Shown in pieces: positions 47,539 through 60,204 of a DNA stretch of 64,000 bases (the stretch's first letter is position 1; the number at the start of each line of letters is the position of its first letter). Position numbers and translations under genes: made by a program. This DNA comes from Przewalskia tangutica (lineage: Eukaryota; Streptophyta; Magnoliopsida; Solanales; Solanaceae): positions 47,629,142-47,693,141 of the forward strand of contig CM056733.1 of assembly GCA_029844215.1 (NCBI GenBank), written 5' to 3'. Below the pieces are notes generated by a model. That model was given only the letters and a program-made list of their open reading frames with translations. It made no database searches and had not been told where the DNA came from.

Positions 47539-50500
47539 TGTTATACCCCGTAGTTCCGTGGTACGATGCAGGACGCACGCACGAGAATACGCATGCAAAG
47601 ATCGGAAAGCGAAGAAAGAGGCGATTTTTCCACTAAAAGTTTCCTGCCATAAGGAAAAAGGTTCGTTAACGGGAATCGATTCCCGTGACGGTATTCTGAC
47701 TTCCCGGAATATTAGAGAATTATGGAATTTTATTTTCTGAATGGTCACGCTGGGCCCACGGAGAAATTTACTGGCTTGTGGGGCCCGCTGATTTTGAGAT
47801 TTTGGCCGCTGGATATTTTCTAAGACGAAATATTTTGATTTAATCGGGGCGACACGTGTCACCCCACGTGGCACCTTTCGCCGAATTATGTTTGTGCATA
47901 ACACCCTGCTAGAGTCGCTTTTTCGCCAAACGCTTTCACAAATTCGTAGGGAATTTCCGCCATGTCATTTAGTATTTTTATGGATTTTTCCGAGAGACTA
48001 ACATTTTGGACCAACGAGGGCGCACTTCGCACCCTCTCATCAGCGGGCAAGCGCGGGCTGCTCGGACGGTGCGGACGCTGCAAGTGGTAGATATTTTGGT
48101 AGATATTTTGTGCAAGTTGGCTAGGTACACGGGTGAATCTTGGCCCTACACTTGCCTAACACTTGGTGTAATCTCGCCATTGGTTGGCTTTCACTGACCT
48201 ATAAATACCCTCCCTTTCAAGACTAATTCATTCACAAATTGCCTAAGTCTTGAAAGCTTCTTCCTTCCCTTAGCGCGGTGTCTTCGCCGAGAGCCCCTCT
48301 CCCCTCGCCGAGAGTCCCCAGCTGGCAGCCGGCGGGCAGACACCCCCTCCTGAGGTGCTAGCCGGGTACCCCTAGCCTAGTTGCTTTCGTGATAATACCC
48401 CCTCAGGGTATAGAAATACTCCAAGTATTGTTATAATGCCCAAATACCTTAGCCAGATACCTTGTAGTATTCTAAGGTTATACCTATACTAAAAGCCCGT
48501 AAATACTATTATACTTCCCGTCATTACAAAACCGAAACCCTAGGAAAATCTCCATAAATCCGCTGAGTATCGTGTGTGGTTGGTTAGAACTTCTGGGTGG
48601 TTTAGAGCTGGTCGAGCGCTGAATCGAGCTAAACGATTGCCCAGATCGACTTTATACTTGGATAATTACGGGCTTATCGAGGTAATTATCTTGTCCCCTA
48701 TTGTAATCGATATTACATGTTGTAGAGTATATAAGTGAAGTATACTATATATAGTATCAATCAGAATTACATAGATCAGACATGAGACTCAGGTAGTAGT
48801 ACCGCGAGTAGAATTGTACTGCTAGGTTAGACGATAACCCCCGGTTGGCTTCGATAGCCTACCGATAGAGGAGAGATTTACGCCGCATGGGGAGTGCCGA
48901 ATTTTCTAGAATGTTCTACGATAAGATCTAGATGTTAATGTCACTTGTGGCCTTATAGGTCAAGACTACGCAGGCGCGCTCTACTTGGCTTAAGGAGTAG
49001 CCGACGGCTGAGGTACTCTGAGCATTTTGCTATTAGTCGATAATCGTCGCGAGGTACGCGAACCTCTTCCTATCTCTTCTAGCATGATACGTGTGAACTA
49101 TGTAGTACTTCAGACGCATACGTGCTAAATGTATTCGATTGTTTAAAACATAAAGTGTTATAACGCTTTACGGGAAGTTGGTTATAATGTTTATGTAGAT
49201 AAGAAAACACTTTGTGGTTTTTAAAAGGTAAATGATTTGTTTATAATCGCTTGATGTGATCATAAAGAACTTGAAGTATTTCAAAAGATTTCAAATCGCT
49301 TTGAAAGAGAAGTAATACTTGGTTTTGAGAACTTAAGAGTTATACTAGCTTTATGGGAAGTTAGGTATAACGCTTAAGAACGCTTTACCGATTTTGGAAA
49401 TCGTGACGTATCGACAAACCATCGCAAATGCTAATAAAAGGAAATGTTTTGAATAATTAAGTATTATTAAAACCAGAGAAACTTCCATCCGCATAAGCTA
49501 AGATTAGACAAAATGATATTTCCTAGATCATGGTCAGAATAAGATTGTTATAAACAAGAATATCCTACTCACATATAAGGCTTATGTTTCTCCGATTGTT
49601 TAAAAGAGAATTATATTCTTAATTGAATAAGACTATGAACTACTAAACCTTTCTAAAATGAGAAACTTGAACATTGGAAATTAGGCAAACTTGATCATTG
49701 GAAAAGAATGCTACTTGATTTTACAAAGAGAAGTAATTGATTTACTTTAAAAGGATAGTCACTCTATTTTATACTACGTATCAGGTGACATCGCGAAAGT
49801 AACGATCTTTTAAAGAGTTGATGTATGAAGTACTTTGGGGATAAAACCCGATTTTGTTAATCATATAGTAAGGTACCTCAGTGTGAACAACTTGATTGTA
49901 TTGGTTTGTGATAGCCTTGTAATACTTTCTGATCGCGCTGATAAGTAAACGGTTGGGACGCTACGCTGTTAGTATCTCGCGATGTTTGCGCGGCGGGTTT
50001 CTCGATTGCGCTTATTAACTATCACCGTTATGATAGTATTGTGGCATTCATCTCGAGATGATTCCGGTTGTCGCCTCCGACGCGGGTAGACTCAGCGTCG
50101 ACGGACCTATGATTCGAGAATACCTCACGCAGTCCCGGCCTATGCGAACTACGAGTTCCGTGTTAGCGACGCCCTTACGGGCACGCGTCCTCGCGCTACG
50201 CGGATCGCGGTCCGTGACGACGCCGGAGTAGCTACCGACGCGGACGCCACGCGGGCCGACGAGATTGGCCTACGCGAGTCGCGGAAGTTCCGTGACTAGA
50301 CGCGACATTAGATATCGCGGGCAAGGGCCGCCTTTGATCACGTGACGCCCAGACAGATCTTATGATACGCTTCATGACCTTGTTGGTACCGCTGGTGTTA
50401 GTAGCTCGCCATGCCTTCGCATTTACCCCGCAGACGGTGTTATTATGGCACAAAGCGGACTCGTGTTCATGCGTGTTCCTTGAACTTTTATATCATAAAC

Positions 50501-51103
50501 CGCCAAGAATGAGGAACGTGTCCCACGCACGATTGATGTCGCGGGCGAGACCCATCCGTTATGTTCTTTCGTGATGACTTGAGGCGCGAGTCCTCGACTT
50601 GATATGACCGCTAGTTATTGTAAATCAGAGTTTGGTTATCATACATGCTCCCGCTTATAGACTATTATGATTTCATTTGCAGATTTTTAGTTTCACATAC
50701 TCTGCACTGCCAGATCGACCTCCTGGGCCGCTCATGCCGCAGTCGAGGTACACCGCCGCCGATCCTAGCTCGTGGTCACAGCTTGCTTGGGAAGCCCGCT
50801 TTCTCCGAGGCTTATCACGTGTAGTCCCCGTCAGAGTAAGTGTTTACATTCAGGCTCAGGGCCCCGCCCCGCCATTGTTGTCATATCATTCTTAGAGGTC
50901 CGTAGTAATCGCTGCAGGTGGTTTGTAAAAAGGATTAAACTGCTCATGTTAAAAGTTGTCATTTATATATACGCCTAAGGCAAGTTTTCACAGATTATTG
51001 TTTTATACTGCTATCTCATATTGTTAGAGTTGTCTCACTGACACTGATGTATGTCTACTGGGTGCCCTGGTAAGATCACCACTGCCCCTGCTCGGTCGTG
51101 ACA
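47539..51103 (+). repeat. R8 3' LTR
   Basis: It starts TGTTATACCCCGTAG and ends GGTCGTGACA. It pairs with 41863-45436. It has a TATA box at 48200-48207 and a stem-loop at 49149-49195. Confidence 0.92.
48200..48207 (+). promoter_or_regulatory. R8 3' LTR TATA box
   Basis: TATAAATA, the same setting as 42519. Confidence 0.7.
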
Positions 51104-51689
51104 CTTACCCCGCACCCTAGTGATACAACATCGTGAGAAAACCAAATGGAAATAAAACTTAAACATACGAATACGAGACAAGATAATGAAACAAAGCCAA
51201 CCAAACGGTTACCTTCCAAAAATATATATAAGCAACTCTTTTTTAAAACGAATGCTTTAATCCTTTTACAAAACCCCGCCCACACAAAGGTGCTGCACTT
51301 AAGAGTTTATATAACAACTATGACGGACAGGCCCCGCCATACCCCCGAATGTACAAGAACCTGCACTGTGGTAACATACCAACAGATAAGCCTCCAAGGA
51401 ACTGAGCTTCCAAAACGCCGAGATGAGATCCTAAACGCGGATCGACAAATGACGACTCCTACCGCAGATTTAACGCATTTCAAGGAGGTCAAGATAACAG
51501 TACCAAGTATGTGAAATCAGAAATATCAGAATGAAATCATAATAGTCTATAAAAGCAGGAGACAGTATGATAACCAAACTACAAGACACACACATAACAG
51601 CTTATATCAATTCGTGGTCTCACGCCACAACATCAATCCCGCCTCATGAGTACCTTCCTCATCACGGCAGCCATGATATGATAACAACA

Positions 51690-52125
51690 AGACAAAGAAT
51701 CCAAATGGGAGCATACCCGCGCGCCACACATCGTGGTCGTGATGTCCAAAGGGAACAAATAAGACAACATTCCAAATGGAAGATACCCGCGCGCTACGAT
51801 CGTGTCGCATGTCCAAGGGGAAACAATAAGACAAAGATTCCAAATGGAAGCATACCCGCGCGCCACGATCGTGTCGCGATGTCCAAAGGGAAACAATAAG
51901 ACAAAGATTCCAAATGGAAGCATACCCGCGCGCCACGATCGTGGTCAAGATGTCCAAAGGGAAACAATAAGACATCATTCCAAACGGAAGCATACCCGCA
52001 GCGCCACGATCGCGGTCGCGATGTCCAAAGGGAAACAATAAGACAACAAAGCGTAATCAAAGTGGAAGCATACCCGCGCGCCACGATCGTGTCAAGATGT
52101 CCAAAACGACAACAAAGTAACACTA
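51690..52125. repeat. LTR minisatellite, about 70-bp unit, six copies (R7 5' LTR)
   Basis: Units start at about 51703, 51774, 51842, 51912, 51982 and 52060. Copy number and order agree with the array at 36670-37095, so it predates the R7 insertion. Confidence 0.92.
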
Positions 52126-54347
52126 TCAACAGAACGCATCTGCGGAATTTATCCGCCACGCCGGCCACGCCCAAGTAAGTTCTCAACAAGTCATCCGACC
52201 TCCATCGAGAGACGCCAGAGTATAGAAACACAATTTTTGCACAACAAAGGCTATCACAACAAGATAGGCAAGTTTCACAACAACAAGCATAGGCAAGTTT
52301 ATACACAACCCAAGTACTTCCATTTTATGCCCAAGTTCGTTTTTAACTCCTAAAGTACTACGACGTTAAATTCCTTTTAAAGAGATTTATTCCTTTATAA
52401 AAGTCACCCGATACCCGTAGTATAAAAATAGAGTGACTTATATCTTTTAAGTAAACCAAAACAACTTCCATACTTTCTTTTTAAAGTCAAGTTACCACGC
52501 TAAAACCAATGATAAAACCTTTCTTTGTTTTCATAAGGTCGTTATAACCAACTTCCCATGAGTCGTTATAACACCTTATGCTTTAAACCATTTTAAGACA
52601 ACACAATGCCTTTCTTTTCCCTAAGGTTCCAGCTTGCCTAATTTTTAATTACGCAAGTCTCTTTTTGAAAAGTTTCATAGTTCAATGTCTTAATCTCTTT
52701 TAAAACAATCGAGTAACATATGCCATAAAGTAGCAGTTATTCTTGTTCATAATCAATCTTATTAAGCAATATGATCTAGAAAATGTAATATCATTTTGTC
52801 TCATCTTAGCTTCTATGCAGACGGAGGTTTCTACCGGTTTTAATAATACTTAATTATACAATACATTTTCCTTTATTAACGCCGCAGTTGGTTTGTCGAT
52901 ACACATTCTCGATTTCCAAATCAAGAAAACATTATTCCTTCCAAAACCAAGTACTCATTACTCACGAACGAGGTTTCACACAAACATCCATTTTAAGTCA
53001 AGTCTCTTATCCTTTAAGAATAAGTCTCTTAACTTCTAAACCATTAAACCATTCTTTTATCTCTCTTGGCGCTACACCTAACTTCTCATAAAGTTCGTAT
53101 AACTCTTTATGTTTTCAAACCAAGTACACACTTCTTTCAAAAAGGTTTCTTAATCTTTTAGAATACTCCAAGGTTCTTTTACATCCAAATGCTATAAGTC
53201 AAATCGCTTATCTTTTTAAAAATCACAAGGCTTTTTCTTATCTACATAAAGTCGTTATAACCCACTTCCCATAAAGCCGTTATAACCCTTTATGTTTTAA
53301 ACCAATCAAATACATTTAACACATGTACGCTCACCGCATTACATAGTTATACACATATCACGCTAGAAAGATAGGAAGAGGTTCACATACCTCGCGACGA
53401 GTATCGACTAATAGCAAAACGCCCAAGTACTCAAACCGCCTCGCTACACTCTCACCAAGCAGATCACTCCACACGTAGTACTACAACCTATAGAGGCCAC
53501 AAAGCGCCTATTAATATCTTTAGATCTTAATGTAGAATATTCTACGTAAAATTCTAAGCATTTCTCCCGCAACAAACAGAAATCTCCTCCTCTATCGAGG
53601 CCGCTACCAAGCCAACCAGGGGGTTAACACGCCTAACCTGACGCTGCATACCCTACTCACAAGAATACTACACAAGCCTCATCGTAATACACCCCATGTA
53701 ATTACAGCTCACTTCTTAAAATTCAGCTTAAGTCGCAAGACATTGCCGTAAGTATTATTCAGCTTAAGTCAAAAGACATTGCCGCACAATTATAATGCTC
53801 AGACTATATATAGTATACATCAACTATATATTCCTACAACATGTAATTTCCAATTACAATAAGGTCAAGAGTGTTTACCCCGATAAGCCCAAAATTATCC
53901 GAGTTTATATGCCGATCCCGAGCAAGGTTTAGCTCCTACTCCGCGCCTAACTCCGCTCCAACCAACCCTTAGAAGTTCTAACCAACTTCTACTTCACTTC
54001 AACTACGTGAAGATTTACTTAGGTTTCGCTTTTGAGACCGAGGGAAGTATAATGGTATTTTCTGGCTTGTATGTTGTAACTCGGGAATACTACAAGGTAT
54101 TTGGGGCCAAGGTATTCGACATAACAACAATACTAGAGAGTATTTCTATACCACAACAAGGGGTATTTATACGAGACAACTAGGGTCAGTGTGTACCCCA
54201 CGCCAAGCCTCAACAAAGCGGGTGGGTAGGTTTCGCCGGGCCTTCAAGAGGGGGAGGTGTGGTGGACGAGATCACAAGAGGGAGAGGAGGGTTTGAGACT
54301 TAGAAAGATTGCTCAATTTTTGACGAAGAATGTCTTCAACTGAGTGG

Positions 54348-54355
54348 TATTTATA
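54348..54355 (-). promoter_or_regulatory. R7 5' LTR TATA box
   Basis: TATTTATA (TATAAATA on the transcribed strand). It is placed to drive R7 RNA, but R8 lies between it and the R7 interior. Confidence 0.72.
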
Positions 54356-54758
54356 GTCAAGTGAAAGCCAACCAACGGCCAAGACGAAGACAAGTGTGGT
54401 GCAAGTGTAGGCTAGATTTCAAACCACGGACCTTATCCATCTACCACACCAACTCGCACAAATATCCTACCTAACCCAAGGCACAAAAACGTGCCTTTGC
54501 TTGCCTTTGCCGCCCACTTCACGGCCAATGCAGGTGACACATGTCACCCTCCCGCTGGTCCAAAATGTTTCGCCTTCTAAAAATCCGCAAAAATTATAAA
54601 TGACATAGCCGGAATTTTCCTTCAAAGTCAGGAAACGTTTCGTCGAAAAACGACTCCTTTTGGTAGCTATGCACAAATTCGAACCTATGCCTACTTTAAG
54701 GCTCAAATTGTATACGTACGCCCTCACGTATATACTCTGGAAAATACGGGGTATAACA

Positions 54759-57700
54759 CGGAGAAACGGAGCTTCCCAAACGCTGAACTGTGACCCCGAG
54801 AACTAGGATCAACACCGCGTACTCTACCGCGCAGATGAACTGAGCCTCGGCGAGGTCAAGATAACAGTACCAAGTATGTGAAATCAAAATATCAGAAATG
54901 AAATCATAATAGTCTATAAAGCAGAGACATGTATGATAACCAAACTACGCTCACAATAAATAAGCAATATATCAAGTCGTGACTCACGCCCTCAAAGTCA
55001 TCACTCAAATGTAACTATGGGTCTCACGCCCACAACATCAATCATGCGCGTGGAATACCTTCCTCACTGCCGGCAGTTTATGATATAAAAGCACCAAGGA
55101 ATACACATGAACACTGTGTCCCACTGTCCTAATAAAACAAGACAGGTAAGTACGACGGCAGAGCAGACTACTAACACCCACAGGACCAACAAGGTCATAA
55201 ATCGTGGTCATGATATCCGCTCTGCACCGCCACATGATCAAAGTTGGTCACTCGCCCGCAGATCAAATGCTGCGTTTAGCCCCGAACTCCCCGCAGTTCC
55301 GCATAGGCCAACCTCATAGGCCTGCATGAGGTATAACCCCGCATCGAGGGTAGCTACTCCCCGGCATCCGCCTGGACTCGCAGTCCGCATGGCCATAAAG
55401 ACCGCATGACCACAAGGGCCGCAAACTAACCTGGAACTCCCGTAGTTCCGCATGGATCCTCGACCCGCACGAGGTATTCTCAATCACGGTCCTGCATCAC
55501 CGAAGTCTACCCCGCAGACGGAGGGCGCTTAACCTCCGAAACAAGTCAAGGCGAGTGGTACAATACCAACATAACTACTGATAGTCAAACAACTTTAAGA
55601 CAAATGAGGAAAACCCCTTTACACTAACATCACAAGATACTAACACACGTAGATCCTAGCATGTTTACTTATCAATCAACAAGAAAGTATTACAAGGCTA
55701 TCACAAACCAACACAATCAAGTTATACACACAAGGTACTTTCTACTATCTGTCAACAAGTTCGGGTTTTTATCCCCAAAGTACTTCCTACATTAACTCTT
55801 TAATAGATCCGTTCCTTTCACAAAAGTCACACAATACCCGTAGTATATGAAAAATAAAGTGATTATCTTTTGAAGTAAATCAAAACACTTACCTTTGTAA
55901 AATCAAGTAACAACATTATTTTCCAAACGTCCAAGTTTGCCTAATTTCAAATGTTCACGTTTCTTATTTTAGAAAGGTTTCGTAGTTCATAGTCTTATTC
56001 ATTTAAGAATATAATTATCTTTTAAACCATCTGAGAAACATAAGCCTTATATGTGAGTAGGATATTCTTGTTTATAACAATCTTATTACAACAGCCATGA
56101 TCTAGGAAATATCATTTTGTCTCATCTTAGCTTCTATGCAGATGGAAGTATCTACCGGTTTTAATAATACTTAATCACAAAACATTTCCTTTTATTAACG
56201 CCGCAGTGGTTTGTCGATACACATTCTCGATTTCCAAATCAAGAAACATTCTCGAGCCGTTATACCTAACTTTCCATAAAGCTAGTATAACTCTTAAGTT
56301 TTCAAAACCAAGTATTACTCTTCTTTCAAAATGATTCAAAATCTTTGAAATACTTCAAGTTCTTTATTATTACATAACCAAAGCTTATAGTTCAAATCGC
56401 TTACCTTTTAAAACCACAAGTATTTTCTTACCTACATAAAGTTGTTATAACCAACTTCCCATAAAGTCATTATAACACTTTATGTTTTAGACCAATCAAA
56501 TACATTTAACACACGTGACGCCTATCGCATTACATAGTTACACACATATCACGCTAGAAGAGATAGAAGAGGTTCACATACCTCGCGAGTATCGACTAAT
56601 AGCAAAACGCCCAAGTACTTCCAACCGCTTCATTACTCCTGCCGCGATCGCGCCACAAGTAGTACTTCAACCTATAAGGCCACAAGGCGCTTTATTAACA
56701 TCGAGATCTCTTCAGATAACATTCTACGTAAAATTCGCAAAGACCTCCCCCGCAAATCGCAGAAATCTCTCCTCTATCGAGGCCGCCATCAAGCCAACCA
56801 GGGGGTTTATACGCCTAACCTGACGTACAATTCTACTTCACACCATGTTACACAAGTTCATCAGAATACACCCTATGTAATTACAATCACTTCTATTTCT
56901 TAATATTCAGCTTAAGTCAAAGACATTGCCGCAAAGCTAGGTTCAGCCTATATATAGTATACTTCAACTATATAATCTTACAACATGTAATTTCCAATTA
57001 CAATAAGGTCAAGAGTATTTACCTCGATAAGCCCATAATTATCCAAGTATAAAGTCGATCCCGCAACGCTTAGCTCCAACTCCGCGCCCAACTCCGCTCC
57101 AAACTACCCTTAGAAGTTCTAACCAACTTCTACATACTACTCCAACTAACCATGGAGATTTTCCTTAGGGTTTCAGTTCGACTGACGGAAGTATAATAGT
57201 ATAACTGGCTTTTTGTAAAGGTATAACCTTAGAATACTACAAGGTATACTACTAAGGTAATTGGGCATTATAACAATACTTTTGAGAGTATTTCTACCAA
57301 GAGAGTGGGTATTTATACGAGACAACACCACAAGGGGTATACCCTGGCCAACCCTACTAGAGTGGGGACTCTCGCCAAGGGGAAAAGGGTGCTCTGCCAA
57401 AGGCCTTCCCAAAGGGAGAGAGGGACGAAACACTACAAGGAGAGTGGGGAGGATTTTAGACTTAGGAAAGTTTTGACGAAGAAGTCTTCAAAGGAGGGAG
57501 GGTATTTATAGGCTTAAGCAAAGGCCAACCAACGGCCAAGATCTAGCCAAGTGCTATGCAAGTCAGTAGGCCAAGATTCCTCCATGTGTACCTTATCCAT
57601 CTACCACACAAATATCACAAAATATCCTACCTACTCCCACTCACCCATTTCGCCCAAGCCGCCTCACATGCCCACCAATGAGAGGGTGCCAAGTGTTGAC

Positions 57701-57911
57701 CTCTCGCTGGTGCAAAACATTTCGCCTCTCTAAAAATCCGCAAAAATTAAAAATGATATAGCCGGAATTTTCCCTTCGCAAGTCAGATAAAACGCTTCGC
57801 CGAAAAACGACTCTAACCGTGTTGTGAACAAAATAAATCAGCCAAGCCACTTTAAAGTCCAAACTTTTCTACGCACGCCCCACGCATACATACTGAAATA
57901 CGGGTATAACA
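54759..57911 (-). repeat. R6 left LTR, main fragment
   Basis: It begins CGGAG AAACGGAGCTTCCC, the continuation of the 35759-36056 fragment, and ends CGGGTATAACA. It has no minisatellite where R2 and R7 have theirs (after CCACAACATCAATCATG at 55031). A stem-loop lies at 56435-56484 and a TATA box at 57503-57510. Confidence 0.9.
57503..57510 (-). promoter_or_regulatory. R6 left LTR TATA box
   Basis: TATTTATA, with CCAACCAACGGCCAAG following as in other minus-strand LTRs. Confidence 0.7.
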
Positions 57912-57946
57912 TTCTCCTCCTTAGAAACATTCGTCCCGAATGTTCC
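57912..57946 (-). other. R6 polypurine tract and near-palindrome
   Basis: TTCTCCTCCTT touches the LTR, then AAACATTCGTCCCGAATGTT, identical to the R7 copy. Confidence 0.83.
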
Positions 57947-58769
57947 TTCTAAGTCTCAAACAAACGCGGCGCCAAGATAGTCTTCACTACTATACTTACG
58001 AAACAATCCTACCACACATTGCCACAGAAACAACTTGCGCAAAATACTTACATCCAAGTCCACGAGGAAACACCTCTAACATCACCACAAACACCTCTCT
58101 CCGGGGTCTAAAGTATACTTCCTTCGCACCTCCTCTTTTCAAAAGAAATGATCACATCAATGCTCGCCATACATGCTCGCTTCTCCCCACTTTTGTCACT
58201 TTGCCTCGAGGTTCTAGTGTCACCCGCGACCCAACAAATGGTACCGATCGCATGCGATCCTGCAGAGGATGTCGACACTTCTTGTACACTCAATCCTTAC
58301 CACATTTCACATCGCCAGCTTTCCAAATCTCGGTTATCATCTTCAACTTGGTCATCATTAATCGAACACTGACGGATTCCGATTTCCTTCTCGAACATAA
58401 CACGAAGATCGACGACCGCTTCCTAAGTCGGACGGCAAATGCTAACATATAGGCAACCCGCCTATCCTCACATGAACTCAAAAGGCCCACAGAATCTCGC
58501 TAAGTTTCCTCTTACACCCTATCCGAGGTGGTACCTTCAAGAAGACCGACCAACCTCAACTCTAAGCTGCCGCCGATAATCCGCATTTCGATTCTCCGAG
58601 CCGCCAAAAACCTCCTCTAGATAAGCTTCACCCTATCCACACCGCTGGAACAAGCTCAACTAACTATCTCAACCTTGCCAACATCGAACCAATCGACCAA
58701 GAACTTACACTTCCGCCCTACAAGGCTTCATAAGGCGACATCCGAACACTAAAATGGTAGCTTAAACAC
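57947..58769 (-). pseudogene. R6 integrase C-terminal remnant
   Basis: On the minus strand the segment opens with YHFSVRMSPYEAL (58760-58720), part of the integrase region just before the GPY/F module. It then runs through degraded sequence to the polypurine tract. A 170-codon frame on the + strand (57940-58452) is its antisense shadow. No catalytic residues are present. The same junction is found in R4, R5 and R8. Confidence 0.72.
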
Positions 58770-59560
58770 TCCTTCAACAGAGACAACAATCCTGCAACTA
58801 CCCCCGAAATCCAAACACCGCCCGAGGGCGAATGTGATTCTCGAGACTCACCAGTTCCTAACCTCGCTCGTAAAACTTTCGTAAAGAAAAGAAACACCGT
58901 AACCTGGCCCCACTGCTCGCCATAAGGTGAAGGTAGGCACCTGCAGCCTTTACAACCTTTCTGATATATCAACATCGCTGAGTACACGGTCCCGACAAAA
59001 CACGACGGCTTCCCCATCGCCCGACTCATCGTCAACGATCCACAAACTCGCACGTTAACTAAACACGGGCCTAACACCCTCGTGACTTATCACAAGGCGA
59101 CCACCACAAACCGACCCCACCACCATACAAAGCCGCTGGTTGACCCGCAACGTGGCCTCAACCCGACCCGAACGCCGCAAAAATACTAGCTCCCGATCCT
59201 AACAATCTCACTAATCACGCATGAAACCTAGCGCCTTCTTAGCTCAACTACCCTCCTTCATTCCACACTACTCGTGACTTATCCCACAACATAGCTCACG
59301 CGGCACTATGCACTCCGACAAGGGTCAAACATAAAATACTTCTTTACTCGAGACGGCCTTTCCTCTAAGGTCTCTACGATAAAGCTCTAAGGCTCACACC
59401 TTCTCTATCCCCAAATCTTACTTGGTTAACTAACCAAGATTTCTAATTACAATTTACACATCGCCATCGTAACATAGCACTTACGATATACTCATCTTAT
59501 CACACATACCGATCTCTGTGAGGGTTAAGGATATACCAGATCTATCGCTTCACTCCCTTA
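58770..59560 (-). other. R6 noncoding spacer
   Basis: Reverse-complement counterpart of the R5 spacer (CATAAGGTGAAGGTAGGCACC, GGGCCTAACACCCTCGTGAC). A 119-codon frame at 58718-59077 runs from it into the integrase remnant, but its first part has no recognisable protein. Confidence 0.68.
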
Positions 59561-60165
59561 GTCGTCTAATCAAAATCTACCCCGTAGGCTTATAGTTAGG
59601 GAAGATGACGAACTACCCACCGATCCTGAAGGTTGAGTCCTCCTACTAGGACATCCTTTCGACACATGGCCCTGACGGCCGCAGGTACAACAAGTACCAA
59701 CTAAAAAGACGACATTCCTCGGGATGACGCTCACACCGCGAACACCGGGAAAATCAATCCGCCGGGCCGAACCTACGTAGCCGTGGAACCGAAACTCGAG
59801 TTCACCAACTCCCGCATACCCCGAACGCCCCAACCCCGCGGAGGACCACTGCGACCGTGGATGTGCATATTCAATTCCGCGAGGCGAAGTCGCCGAAGTT
59901 ATCAAAGCGACCTCGCTGCTCGCCTCTTCGCCTCGTTAACCTGGCCGATCTCTATGCTTTGGCTCGATGCGCATAAGCCCGCATACGTGCCATGCTCAAG
60001 CTTCAATCAAGAATTACTTTGCACTACCTCTCTTAGATAGTCGCCAAGATCCGTGATAAATCGATACATCATATACTCGTAGCTACATCCTTAGCTAGTA
60101 ACAGGTCGCCTTTGCAATCTATATTCTCTGCTCGGCCGTGGAATCAAGGTTCAACTATCATGGTC
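59561..60165 (-). pseudogene. R6 gag pseudogene, 5' end deleted
   Basis: A 111-codon frame at 59905-59570 carries the best zinc knuckle of the window: CCTCGRQGHVSKGCPSR, a CX2CX4HX4C pattern with all four metal ligands (first Cys included in GTCCTC). Upstream, the gag body continues to about 60165 (CTATCATGGTCGC), which matches 35480 in R4. Beyond that the sequence passes into LTR, so the gag start, PBS and LTR end were lost in one deletion of roughly 1 kb or more. Confidence 0.82.
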
Positions 60166-60204
60166 GCAGAGAGGCATCGCCGCCGCTGGCAAACTCACTG
60201 GGCC

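Larger units (their letters stand above)
41863..51103 (+). mobile_element. R8: complete Gag-only LTR retrotransposon inside the R7 LTR
   Basis: This is the innermost and therefore the youngest insertion of the stack. The LTRs at 41863-45436 and 47539-51103 are about 3.57 kb each and look very alike. The 2.1-kb interior has PBS, gag without zinc knuckle, spacer, integrase tail and polypurine tract. The right flank CTTAC (51104-51108) continues R7 LTR sequence. The left flank GCTCA (41858-41862) is a noisy match, so the target duplication is probable but imperfect. Confidence 0.9.
36057..54758 (-). mobile_element. R7: Gag-only LTR retrotransposon inside the R6 LTR, split by R8
   Basis: The left LTR is 36057-39722, the interior 39723-41828, and the right LTR is split into 41829-41862 and 51104-54758. 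The LTRs are about 3.67 kb, the longest here, and include a 70-bp tandem array. Flanks TCGAG (36052-36056) and CGGAG (54759-54763) fit a mutated 5-bp duplication of the CCAAG seen at this site in R2. The interior has gag and spacer and no pol domains. Confidence 0.88.
51104..54758 (-). repeat. R7 5' LTR, main fragment
   Basis: It resumes R7 LTR at CTTACCCCGCACCCTAG and ends ACGGGGTATAACA. It is collinear with 36090-39722. The tandem array is at 51690-52125 and the TATA box at 54348-54355. Confidence 0.92.

Noticed and set aside
57940..58452. A 170-codon + strand frame.
   Set aside because: It is the antisense shadow of the R6 integrase remnant and lacks any recognisable domain.
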